Below are positions 1 to 10,656 of a stretch of 64,000 bases of DNA, one piece after another. The DNA is taken from positions 10,802,001-10,866,000 of the forward strand of contig NC_060019.1 in the NCBI RefSeq assembly GCF_021134715.1, read 5' to 3'. The position numbers and the translations under genes were made by a program. This stretch comes from Daphnia pulex (taxonomy: Eukaryota; Arthropoda; Branchiopoda; Diplostraca; Daphniidae). The first letter of the stretch is position 1; every line of letters starts with the position of its first letter. The notes under the pieces are model-generated. The model made no database searches. It worked only from the letters and a program-made list of their open reading frames with translations, and was not told where the DNA came from.

Positions 1-49
1 GTTCGCAGTCGAGACACTGGGTCAGGATTACCATTATCGCAAACTTTAA
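1..49 (+). CDS. possible C-terminal end of an upstream gene (partial)
   Basis: From base 2 a frame runs open to TAA at 47-49 and would encode the peptide tail FAVETLGQDYHYRKL. The composition looks protein-like and the window edge cuts it, so it could be the last exon of a gene lying to the left. Nothing else supports it: it is only 15 codons long and I do not recognise the family. A second weak alternative is an exon opening after the acceptor at about 88 (GGGACG...) and stopping shortly afterwards. Confidence 0.2.
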   Translation, partial: FAVETLGQDYHYRKL

Positions 50-2102
50 AATACGAATTTGTTTCCTTACATCCTACATTCCAACAGGGGACGATTTCGT
101 TGTCGATGGTATGACGTAATAGTTCACTCATTTATCAAAGGTGCCCCAATGGCGCTGTTAAATGCGAACTGAATGAGGAGAAAGGTAAAACTTATTAGTT
201 TTAGTTCTATTAAATTGTATGTCTGCTCTTACTTAAAGAGAAGAGTTTATCCACTAATAATCTTCTTGGCGAAAACTTTTGTTAGCTGTGGATTGAATGC
301 AACTTATTGTACTGGATGGATGAATGCACTGGACGAAAGTCTTGATCAACAATTTATCAGTTAAAACCTGTCGAATGAATAAAGAACTAATTAGACACAT
401 CCGAAACAAAAAGTTAACATATAAAATTTACACAAGTTTCTTTGGGGATAGCCAGAGGTAGATTGCACTACTATTCGATATACTCTAGGAAGATGTGGCA
501 TATGGCCAGCCAACTGCTGAATTTTCTGAACAAATTTATCAGAGGAACTGAGTTCAGGGGAACCAATTTGATGGGTGAAACTTTGTCTAGTTTCCAGAGT
601 CAGGATCAAATGAGCCACATACATGCATTAAGTGCCAAGGCATTATCGAAAGCAAGCAAGCATGCATTTTCTCCAGAACGTCACTATATTATTCCTGCAC
701 TATAGGGCCACACAGCTCACAAAGACGAGAACACAGAAAACAGATACAAACTGAAATCAGTTGCCCAGACATAGCTCACTTGACCAGATTTGTCTGCATT
801 TAATTTCTGTTTTGAGCGGAGCTACTGATTTGACATTCAAGGAAACAGAAGGCAAGAAGGGGCTGAGTTTGACTTCCATCACACCGTAGCTTTAGTAAAA
901 ATTGGGAAAGTAGTAGCCCAAGAGTAGTCAGTTGAAAAATTTTGTAGAAGGAAGGACAGGTTGGGAATGGTAAAAGGGGTAGGCTACAAGTAGATTGAAA
1001 GAATTGAGACTAGATCACATGAACAATTACTATAATGATCAGCAAAATTACCTTTGCTATGAAGTGATTCTGCATTAGATGAGACATGCATAGAAGTAAA
1101 GAAGCAAGAGATTCTTCAAACCTTTATTAAGGACAGCGGTTTTTCTGCAGTCATTGTCAGACAGACGACCGGCCACGCCATTATTGACCACGAGGCGAAA
1201 CCCGAAAAGTCGAAAATAGGCAAACTCCAGCAGCCACACTGCCACAGCAACAGCGTAATACTGACTCAACAATGAAATCTAAAAACGGCCGTGGACCGTG
1301 GTCGTCGACAACACCTATTCTTATGGTCATTCCAAAATCGAAGTGGTAAAAAAGTATTTTTTTGTATTTTCGCTTGATTGGCATTGGCCATCTAGCGAGA
1401 CGATCGACAACTAATCCATATCAGTGGAACGAAAACCCGTAGAAAACCTTCGGGTAATTGCATAGAAAAAAAAAGAAATAATATCTGTTTGATTTCGTTT
1501 GATTAATATTGCACACACTGATAATCAGTTAAAATTTATGTTCGTACATTTTTGTAAGTTCCTTCATATAATCGTATGTCGATAGAAAGCAAAAACGGCA
1601 CCCTATGCTCGCGCGTGCATCAGCAAGTGCTCAGATTGTTAAAAATTAAAAAATAACATTCGTCAGTCATTAGAAAATACACAACATAATCCATAAAAAT
1701 TCGATCAAAATATTGTCTCTTTTTTCTTTGTTGCTTGTCAATAGGCAAGGAAATTTAAGAAGAATGACTGTAAAGAGTGAAGGGTAGGTTACGCATTTAC
1801 GTTTCCGTTCGCCCCATACTTGGCTTATATTGCGTCTATAGCACAGCACGGGCTTCATCCCATTAGTAAAGGTAGGACGGATGAAACAAGACGACAGGAA
1901 AGTAGTATGTAATCCTCTGTTAGTATATCCGGTTTTGCTTTGTTTCACCCATCAAAAAGGTTTCGTCGCTGCGTCTCAGACAGTCAGTCGGGCAACAGAG
2001 TTGAAACTCTTTACATTGAGCTCAGTTGTTCTTGAAATTTTGTTGACATATTCCATAATTTTACTCATTTTTGCTAAAGAAATCAATCAAGTTTCAGCCA
2101 AG
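50..2102. other. region without a supported gene, upstream of the peroxidase
   Basis: I see no convincing gene here. Two weak minus-strand candidates exist. One is an open stretch at about 1125-1190 that starts with ATG in a GC-rich context and reaches a splice-donor-like GTTTGA. The other is a short frame at about 750-880. I could not join them in phase. The 200 bases before the peroxidase start hold its 5' leader, with an open in-frame extension back to an ATG at 1881. I rejected that start because it would place an unrelated hydrophobic stretch ahead of the membrane anchor. Confidence 0.4.
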
Positions 2103-5100
2103 ATGTCGGAGCTGGATCCGTTGTGCGGCTACACCGAAGCAGAGTCGGGGGCGCGGGCGCCAACTTTCAATCATTACAACCGCATGAAGAAAAGCCTCTC
2201 CGGTCGTCGTAATTGCAAAATAATCACTTTCAGTACTGTTATGTGAGTTAACTATTCTAACAATATTCTAATAGCAACTACTCATGAATTGGAATGGCCT
2301 TTTTAAATGTATTTCAGGGTGACTGTTAGTTTAATCGTTGCCGCAGTCTATGTATTGGTGTATGACGGTTCGGATGATGTGGTCCCTGTAACGGACATTC
2401 CAAATGCGCTAATAGATCCCGATCAACCGCTTCTTCAGGTCTCTTTCCCCATTAAAAGAGGTAAATTTTAAAATAAATATACTTCCTGTCATTTCCATGT
2501 ATTCACCGTAAATGTGACACCCAGGTCGTTCGAGAGAGTTCAAGAAAATAGATACGGCTTCTTGGGAACCGTCGACGACACCGTCCATTGACATGGACTT
2601 GCTAAAAGAATGTCACACTCGGGGTTGGAATGAAATGAACCGTCGCAATATGATGGAGAAGACTTTGGTCGAGCCTGAAGGCCCGGCTTTTTACCACCAA
2701 ATGTCAACGGCGCTAAACGAAGAAGCGGTGGATTGGATCCAATCGGGTGTCATGGCCGAAGCCACTTTGCGTTGCCTCATAGAGAAACAGGTGGACTTGG
2801 AAGAGCTGAAGAAATCCGACTGGCGTTACCTACAGAAACAATGGCCGCAATGTCAGGAAGGTCAGCCACCTTTCGGCGAATTTAAATGTTCGGCCAAAGA
2901 TAGATTCCGCTGGATGGACGGAATGTGTAACAATCTCCAGCACCAGCATTGGGGTTCCGCCCTGCAGCCATTCCGCCGCATATTGCCGGCCGAGTACGAA
3001 GACGGATTCTCCGTACCCAAACCTTCTTTCCCGACCGGAATTCATCCTCCTGGCCGCCAGGTCAGCATTTGCATGCAGAATGCTACCAATCAATTGGACG
3101 AGCCGAGACTGTCGATGCTTTTCGTTCATTTCGCTCATTTCCTCGATCACGACATGAGCAACATTGCCGCTTACAAAGGTTTCAAATTGATTTCTTCTTT
3201 TATTTTTTAAAAACGTTTAACGTATATATAACGCAGGTGCTAACCGGAGTGCTATTCCGTGCTGCGGACCCGTTGAATCACGTCATCCGGAATGTTTCGC
3301 TCTGGAACTCAAAAGTAACGATCCGTTTTACAAGGAGAAAGGTCTCATGTGCATGGACTTTGTTCGCTCTGCCCCGGCACCTCAATGCCAAATTGGTAAT
3401 TATTAGGACAATTTAAAAATTATGCATTAGCCAAATTAACAAAATTAAATGTCTGCCAGGTGTGCGAGAACAGTTGAATCAAGCCAGTAGCTACATCGAC
3501 TTGTCCAACGTTTATTCGACAACGGAAAAAGATGAACACGGACTTCGGGATATCGATGGCGGTTATCTCAAATCGCCTACGGAGCCGGATGGTCGTTACA
3601 TGTTGCTGCGATCTAAAAAACTCAGCGACGGCTGTAACACCCCTGAAATGTTGGAAGCCAACACGCCCTGCTTCGTTTCAGGTTCGTCCATCATTCAAAT
3701 CTCATACAAATTCGATCATCTAAATGATTTGTGATAATCAAACAGGTGATCAGCGAGTGAACGAATTCATCGGATTAACGAATATGAATCAGATTTGGAT
3801 GCGCGAGCACAACCGCGTCACTGATTTCTTCATCAAAATCAATGGAGATCATTGGAGCGACGAGCGTCTCTACCAAGAAACCCGACGCGTCGTCATTGCT
3901 GAAATGCAGCACGTCGTCTACAACGAATTCGTTCCGCTTTTGATCGGTACGTATAGGCTCTACAAGCCAAGCCTTACAAGTGTACAGCTATAAGGCGAAA
4001 CCACCTAGCGCATTTGTGCCACTTCGTATATACTATGTACACAGGTGAGAAGCTGACCAAGTCGCTGGAGTTGAGCCCGTTGAAGGAAGGTTACTTTCAC
4101 GGATACGATGACACCCTCGATGCCGGAGTGGCCAATTCGTTCGCTTCAGCCGCTTTCCGCTTCTATCACAGCATGATCAAGGTGCGTTACCTGATGTAGA
4201 AAATTGAATATTTGTGCGGATTAAATTGACAAATTATTCAATTGGATATCAGGATCTTGTGGCCTTTGAGAAAACTGGATCCGGAGTCACCGAGTTCTCA
4301 CCGTTGCACACCATGTTGTACAATCCGTTTTCACTGTGGCAATTTGGTAAAAATGACGAACTGATCCGCGGGAGTGCGGCGCAAAACCCCAGGCCCATTC
4401 ACACTTCGTTTTCGGCGGAAGTAAAATTGATATGAAAAAGATTTAAAAAGAAATAGATGAAACTTAAATTCCTTTTTTTTTTTAAATTCCAGGTGGCTAA
4501 TCATCTGTTTCAACGAGACAACAGCTCTTTCGGCTTCGATCTCTTTGCTTTCAACATCCAGCGCGGAAGAGATCACGGTCTGCCGCCTTACTACAAGTGG
4601 CGCGAAGTTTGTAACTTGCCGCCGACCAACAACTTTACCCAGATGAAGGAATTCTTCCGTCCGCATTCCCTCGAGCTCATTCAGCGCTTTTACGTGTAAG
4701 ACACTCTCTCGGTGCTGTGTTATTTATTACAAAACAAGAAGACAAAAAGGTCAAATGATTATATAATGACAGGGATGCCACACATTTGGATCTGTTCACT
4801 GGAATGTTGGCAGAGAACCCGTTGGCCGATGGGCTCCTTGGGCCGATGGCCAGCTGCATCATTGCCGACCAGTTTGTCCGAGCGAAAAGAGGCGATCGTT
4901 TTTGGTATGAAACCTCCGATCCGCTGCTTCGCTTCACTCCAGGTAACAAAAAACCATTCCGCCGTAATCATCAAGTGGAACCGGTCCCAAACTAAACGGG
5001 ACGGGTCATTTGCATATGAATGCAGAGCAATTGGCTTCCATACGTGATGTGACCCTGGCCCGAGTCCTCTGCGATAATGGTGACGCGCTGGATTTAATCC

Positions 5101-5192
5101 AAGATCGAGCTCTAGAGGCCGTCAGCGAAACAAATCCACGCAAGCACTGCTCCGGCTATCAAATTCCTCGTCTCGATCTCACACGCTGGTAA
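2103..5192 (+). CDS. membrane-anchored animal haem peroxidase (peroxinectin/chorion-peroxidase superfamily)
   Basis: Eleven exons keep phase: 2103-2242, 2318-2460, 2525-3178, 3237-3395, 3460-3681, 3746-3946, 4045-4181, 4253-4420, 4493-4695, 4773-4942 and 5026-5192, giving 787 aa. Residues about 40-62 form one hydrophobic segment after a basic stretch and there is no cleavable signal, so I infer a type II membrane anchor with the enzyme on the lumenal or outer side. The catalytic parts are visible: distal His303 in FLDHD, Arg459 in WMREHNR, proximal His548 in FRFYHS, and QRGRDHG at 631-637. The family oxidises substrates with hydrogen peroxide; insect relatives act in eggshell cross-linking, pigment synthesis and immunity. 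The residue normally Gln before FLDHD is His here. Assignment to a subfamily (chorion peroxidase or cardinal-like) is not possible from sequence reading alone. Confidence 0.93.
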
Positions 5193-6319
5193 CATGAGAA
5201 TAATATCGGCCGTTAAAAAATAAGCAGCTCGTCATCACAACAACAACTCATTCAACCTTGTCTTTTCTTTTCTTTTTTCCTATGTAGGCACGAAGCCAAA
5301 CCGGAGGGTCTCAAACATTAAATGTTTTCTAAGCGGGTTTACACACACACACACACAGCCATCCAGTTGGTTATTATCCGGTTTTGCATACGAGAGAGAT
5401 AACAGCATTTTCACTCTTCAGTCCACCCGAGTCTCAACATCTTTTAAGGAATACATCCAACGCGTAGTTTTTTAAATTTTATTTTCCAGTGAAAAAAAGA
5501 ATCTTAAACAAAAATCTAACTCATTTCCCAAATCTGAAATATCGAAAAGCGGCTGCTGGATGGAAATAAAAACCAGTTCACACACAGATGCTGGGCATAT
5601 ATAGTCGTTTGTTTCAATCATCCAGATAAGCATCGTGCGTGTTTATTTTCTCTTTTTTTTTAACGGGGGCTGTTCCCATCGTTGTCAGCGGAATACAAAG
5701 CTCGTGGAATCAGTTGACTTCATCGAAACAGTGTGTTACTACACTAATGCACATTCACGTTCCCAGAAGATAATTTTCATGTGGTAGTCAAATGATTTTT
5801 AAAACCAAAAGGACAACAACAGGAACATGATCTCGTGAGGTTTTAAAAAATGAGTGAGTTCCGATTTCTTTATATTTCAATTTAAAAAAAAAAAACATAA
5901 ATCTGGGCTTCAACGAGTCGGTTGGTCCGTATACATTAATACAAAACGATTGGCAGCAGCTTTTCATTTACATATTTACAAATATAAAATTAGAATAATC
6001 AGAGACCAATCAGAATTGTGGATTATGATGGCATGGGGACGAGACAATTAAAGAATCAAAGAGAAGAAAATGTCCGGAGGACGTTTTATAATGAGCTTAT
6101 GAATTGGAAGGACTGGAGAGTTAACGTCGGAGCGAATCCGAAAATGTAAGACAAAAGAATAATTAATAAGATAATAATAATAATCACACATTCTTTTCCA
6201 TATTAAAACGGTTAGGAATTTGCGCAAGACGTTGGCACTCTTCTCTAGATTCGACTTGAGGTACACAGTTAACTGGGGGCCATCATCTGGTTGGAATCGA
6301 AAAAATTGATTGTTTCCTC
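5193..6319. other. 3' regions of the convergent peroxidase and ihog genes
   Basis: The two flanking genes point towards each other, so this stretch should hold both 3' UTRs. It contains a short (CA)n run at about 5340-5358 and a polyadenylation-type AATAAA at 5565-5570 on the plus strand. I see no open frame with splice borders or protein-like composition. Confidence 0.6.
5565..5570 (+). promoter_or_regulatory. candidate polyadenylation signal of the peroxidase gene
   Basis: AATAAA lies 373 bases after the peroxidase stop codon, in a convergent intergenic region. It is the best-placed plus-strand signal that I noticed. The site of cleavage is not determined. Confidence 0.4.
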
Positions 6320-9300
6320 TCAGATGAATTTCTCGCTGTCAGCCGGAGGAACAGAGGCCTCCCATTCGGCGTCATCCAGGCACGGATCGCGACGGCTGCC
6401 GTTGCCGTGCATTAGCAGAGGCAAAGTGTTGGAGTCGATCACTTTCCGGCCAGCCGGATGATGCTGATGGAGGCTGGGCGTCGATCCATTGCGGATGTAG
6501 CCGCGCTTCAGCGAATTGCGCGAGAGGCTGTCGGTGGAGCGGAGCAGATCGCCAGACGATCGGTGCGTCCGATCGCAAAACGACGTCTCGGCCGTCTCGT
6601 CGTGATCATCCGGATGATCACGGCCGCCGCCATCGACCGACGAGTAGAGCGGCCGGTGCTGATCGGCGAACCCGTTGTGCATCTTGTGGTGGTGATGGTG
6701 GTGCACGTACTGATGATTGGGCGAGGCCGTGATGGTATTGCCATTTTCATTCGTCACCGGTTTACCATTCCAGACGGAACGATCGTGTTCTATCGGATTA
6801 CATTTAAAAGAAAAAATAAAAGGTGAAAATGAGCTCGATCAGTCACGACTGTCAACCCGATGGAGTAAAATTGAATTGTAGGTACCTCGCTCGGCGCTCC
6901 TCTGGCGGCAGTGATAGAGTGCGACTAGGAGGACAACCAGGACCGTCAGACCACCCAAGACCGAGCCCAGCACGACGTAGAGGGTATCATTCGTGACTGC
7001 CGTATCAGAGCTGACCACATCCAGCGGGCCTATGCTGTTGCTAATGTCCGAGTCACGATGGGGTCCATTGTGCTGTCGATTCGTTGAAGAAGATGGCGTG
7101 AAGATCGTCGAACCCTGGGTCTTGGCCGTCACAATTCGACTGAATTCAGACGTACCCTGCACACGGCAAAGTCAAAGTGGAAAGGAAATTTTAATTCACG
7201 ACATTCCATGGAGGCGAGAGAGAAATGGAAACGAAAGTTTGTTACTGTACGGGTACCTGCATGTTGAAGGACTGCATCTTCAGATCGTAGTGCGTCTCGG
7301 GCAATAAATGAGTGACAATATGAGTGCGGGTGTTGCCGCCCAAGACCGTCACCTTGGTGTAATCTCCGGCACTGGTCGTCGAACGGTAATAAATGAAGAA
7401 ACCTTCTAGAGGAACGCTGTCCAGCTCCGGATACTGGAAAAAGAGAAAAGGAATTTCAAACTTTGGCGCTAATTATTTATTAATTTTTGTCTGAGTTGAC
7501 TCACCTTCCACTGGATCATGATGGCCGATTGACTGACGGCCTCGGCGATTTCAATCAGGGGACTGTAACCGGGTTTCCTCTTCGGCGCCTCTTTCTCCAG
7601 GAGAAAGCGGCTGGAATTGGGACCCAGTTTGTTATCATTGTTGGAGTAGACGGCCGCTATCCGGAACCTGTAAGTCTGTCCGGATTTGAGACCGGAAACT
7701 TCGTAGCTGCGAATATGCGAAGGAATGTCCTCGTCGATCGTCTTCCAGCGCGAGCCCCGCTTGTCCGATTCCTTGTACTGAACTTTGAAGAATTCGATGG
7801 GCAGTCCCTCGTTGAGCGGAACCGACCAGCGAACCATGACCGACTCGTCCGTCAACCGCGTGATATTGGGTCGAGTGGGCGGAATCATTTCTGTTAGAAA
7901 TCAAATTCAATTTAGAATTTAAAATAATCAAAAGAAATGAGTCGTCACTGAGTCATACCTCTGGGTCGATTTTTGCCACCTTTGCCCTTGCCCTTTTTCT
8001 CTGCATCCTGGGCGTGTTTGGCCGGCGGAGATGTTCCAGTCATGGGATCGAAGAAACTATCCGAATCGAGATCGTCGTCCTCTTCTTCGTCCGAGAAGGC
8101 CGTGAGGGACGAAGACGACGAACTGGAAGAGTCGGAAGAAGCGACTTTGGATCGGGGCACCACTTCCAGAGTGGCTGCCCCGCCGTCCACTTTGCTCAGC
8201 GAATTGGACACGAAACACTGGAAGATTCCGGCGTGACGTTTAGTGACGTTGATGATGGTTAATTGCTGATCTGCAATTCATCCCCCAAACGAAAAAGAAA
8301 TGCCAATCATCGTTATGTGAACCGGTTCCTTTTGTTGTTGTTGTTGGAAAATCCCGTCATCCATCATAACCAACGTACCTGTAATGATGACGTGAGTGTC
8401 GTTACTGACGGCGTTGCCGTTAAAGACCCAATACTGCTGGGGTGGCGGCCGTCCTCGAGCCTCGCAAGACATGCTGACACGGGCTCCTTCTTCGACCCGG
8501 GCATCTTTGGGTGATTTGACGATGGAAACCGGTTCGGTGAGCTGCAAGAGAGTCGACGATCGAAGGGGCGGACCGGCCGCATTCGACGCTTCGCAGATGT
8601 AACCCCCTTCGTCCTGGTCCATCAATCCGGTGACAACCAGGGCTCCTCCCCCGAGGTAATACGAACGGCCCACAGGAAGTGGTCGGTTGCTGTCGCGGAT
8701 CCATCGGATCTGCGGTTTCGGCCAGCCGGTCACAGCACATTCCAGGGTGACGTTATGCCCTGCATATTCAAATAATCAAATATCATTCCCGGACAAACCA
8801 ATCATTTGTGGCAACGACCGCAACATGCGGTTGGTCGTTCTTCAATGGAAAATAACCAATAACCAAAATCATCAATTTCAAAATAAATAGCCCACCAATC
8901 TGGCTGATGTATCGCTCTTCCGGTTGCCAAGTGATTGTGGCCGGTTTGGTTCGAACCGGGGCTCCTTTAACCACCAACTTGAGAACGCGCTGGCCATCGA
9001 TTAGCTCGCCAGTGATGTGGTTGGCTGCCGTGCACTTGTACTGCCCTTGGTCCGACGAGCTGACATTGATGACGTGCAGATTACCCGACAACATCAGTCT
9101 CACACGCTCTGTAAAGAAGAAAAGTCCATCACACGGTCATCGGTTTATTGCCGGCCAAAAGAGTAATGGTCTGAGGAGAGAGGGGGGGACTATAATCCGG
9201 CCCGTCCTAAAAAGGTACAAGACCGTTAGACGTTAGTGTGTCGTACCATTGTTGATGACGGGCTTGCCATCCTTGAAAAAGGTGATGGTGGCAGGCGGAT

Positions 9301-10509
9301 CGGATGGGGGCGGCGGACATGGAAGAACGGCCGTCTCGCCGGAAAACACTTCCAGCACGTAGACACTGCCACTGCTCGATAACCCGCTGCCATTATCTCT
9401 TAACGTCGGCCGGCCAGGTCCCGATGACTGAACTGACCTGCAAATAACAACCCGGATGTCCAGTCAAAACTGCGAACTAAATTTTAAAATTTTAAAACAA
9501 ATGGGGAAAAACTCACTCGGATTCCAACGACGTTACAAACGACGGTGGCAAATGTGGAAAATCGCCCAGGACGGCGATGGACAGCCGGGCAGGTAGTGAC
9601 GTCAATGCCACGGCACCAAACCATGCAACACACTGCAAAAACGGAAACGGAGGCCGGAATTTTAAATTTGACGTTTTTGCAAATGAGATGGAGAGAATAA
9701 AAAAAGAAATTTACAAACCTGATAGTCTCCGGCTTGTTGTCGATATCGATGCGGATTCTTATTGATCCTGAGTATAAGATGTAAGGCTGATTTGGACGAT
9801 CCTTCCACCTCTCGCCTGTAAATCACATTAGGAATTTTATTATCGTCATTTTCTGATGGGAAAATTGCGTCAGGGGGGTCATAACCCGGAAATAAATCAA
9901 AATGATTTACATTCTAAACGAGGCGGCATCATCGTCGATGGCTCTCCTGCCTTTACGCCGATTCGAAGCAGTTCCTCCGCTGTTGGAGCTATTGTAATGA
10001 GCTGACATATCGGCGCCATTGTGGAGCCAGACGACCCGCTCGGCCGGAACGTTGGTCTCGCACTCGAAAACGACTCGATCGCCGGGAGGCGCCACGATCG
10101 GCTGAGGTGAGCGGACGAAAGACACTCCCGACGTCATTGTCACAGCACCACCAACTGCAAAAAAAAAATAAAAAACAAAAAAAATAAATGTTTTTGTCTA
10201 CTTGTCGCGGTTTTTATCAACTGCACAACACACAAAAACCGTCAGTGTACAAACACACACGCACATTCTCTCTCTGTGTGTGTGTGTATTTATTTGCGGT
10301 TGTTTCAAGTCGTCAAGAACAAACAATCGTTTATCATGTTGACTTATTGATCCTGGTAGTAGTAAGCAGCCGGAAAGAAGGAACGTATACTATCTATAAT
10401 AACACATACCAGCAGTGGCAGCAGCAGCCAGAAGGCTGGCGATGACTAAAGACGCTGTCCAGAAGCCGGAGCAAGAGTAGCAGCGGGGACCGACAGAAGC
10501 GGCGGCCAT
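6320..10509 (-). CDS. ihog: interference hedgehog / brother of ihog type Hedgehog co-receptor
   Basis: Twelve phased exons: 10410-10509, 9911-10154, 9719-9815, 9517-9632, 9247-9437, 8896-9108, 8379-8759, 7959-8270, 7505-7890, 7257-7433, 6886-7156 and 6320-6789 (985 aa). Order: signal peptide (residues about 1-38), four Ig domains (about 45-490, with paired Cys visible in each), a Ser/acidic then Lys/Gly-rich linker (about 495-550), two fibronectin III domains (about 552-765), a membrane span at about 799-820 and a cytoplasmic tail of about 165 residues. The first FNIII matches the Ihog type closely (PPTRPNITRLTDESV at its start and FRIAAVYSNNDNK later). In flies this domain binds Hedgehog with heparin, and the protein works with Patched at the cell surface. 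I cannot say whether it is orthologous to ihog or to boi; a single crustacean gene may stand for both. The tail has a natural run of six histidines. Confidence 0.92.
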
Positions 10510-10560
10510 GATGTAATCGCCAAACGACGGGCGAAACAACAACAACAGCAGCAGCACCGG

Positions 10561-10656
10561 TTATAAGGGACTCGTAAAAGGAGAAGAAGCAGAAACGGTC
10601 CTCCTCCCGTTTTCGTCGTCCAAGTCGTCCTCTTCAATCTCGAGACGCTCGTTCAT
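10561..10656 (-). other. upstream open reading frame in the ihog 5' leader
   Basis: On the minus strand an ATG at 10654-10656 opens a 31-codon frame ending with TAA at 10561-10563, 51 bases before the ihog start codon at 10507-10509. The first half is acidic (ERLEIEEDDLDDEN). It is not in frame with ihog. If the leader is transcribed without an intervening intron, this would act as a uORF. Whether it is transcribed or translated is unknown. Confidence 0.35.

Noticed and set aside
1881-2102. longer N-terminus for the peroxidase
   Set aside because: The frame is open upstream, but the added part has no family support, and the ATG at 2103 gives a plausible cytosolic tail and a single membrane anchor.
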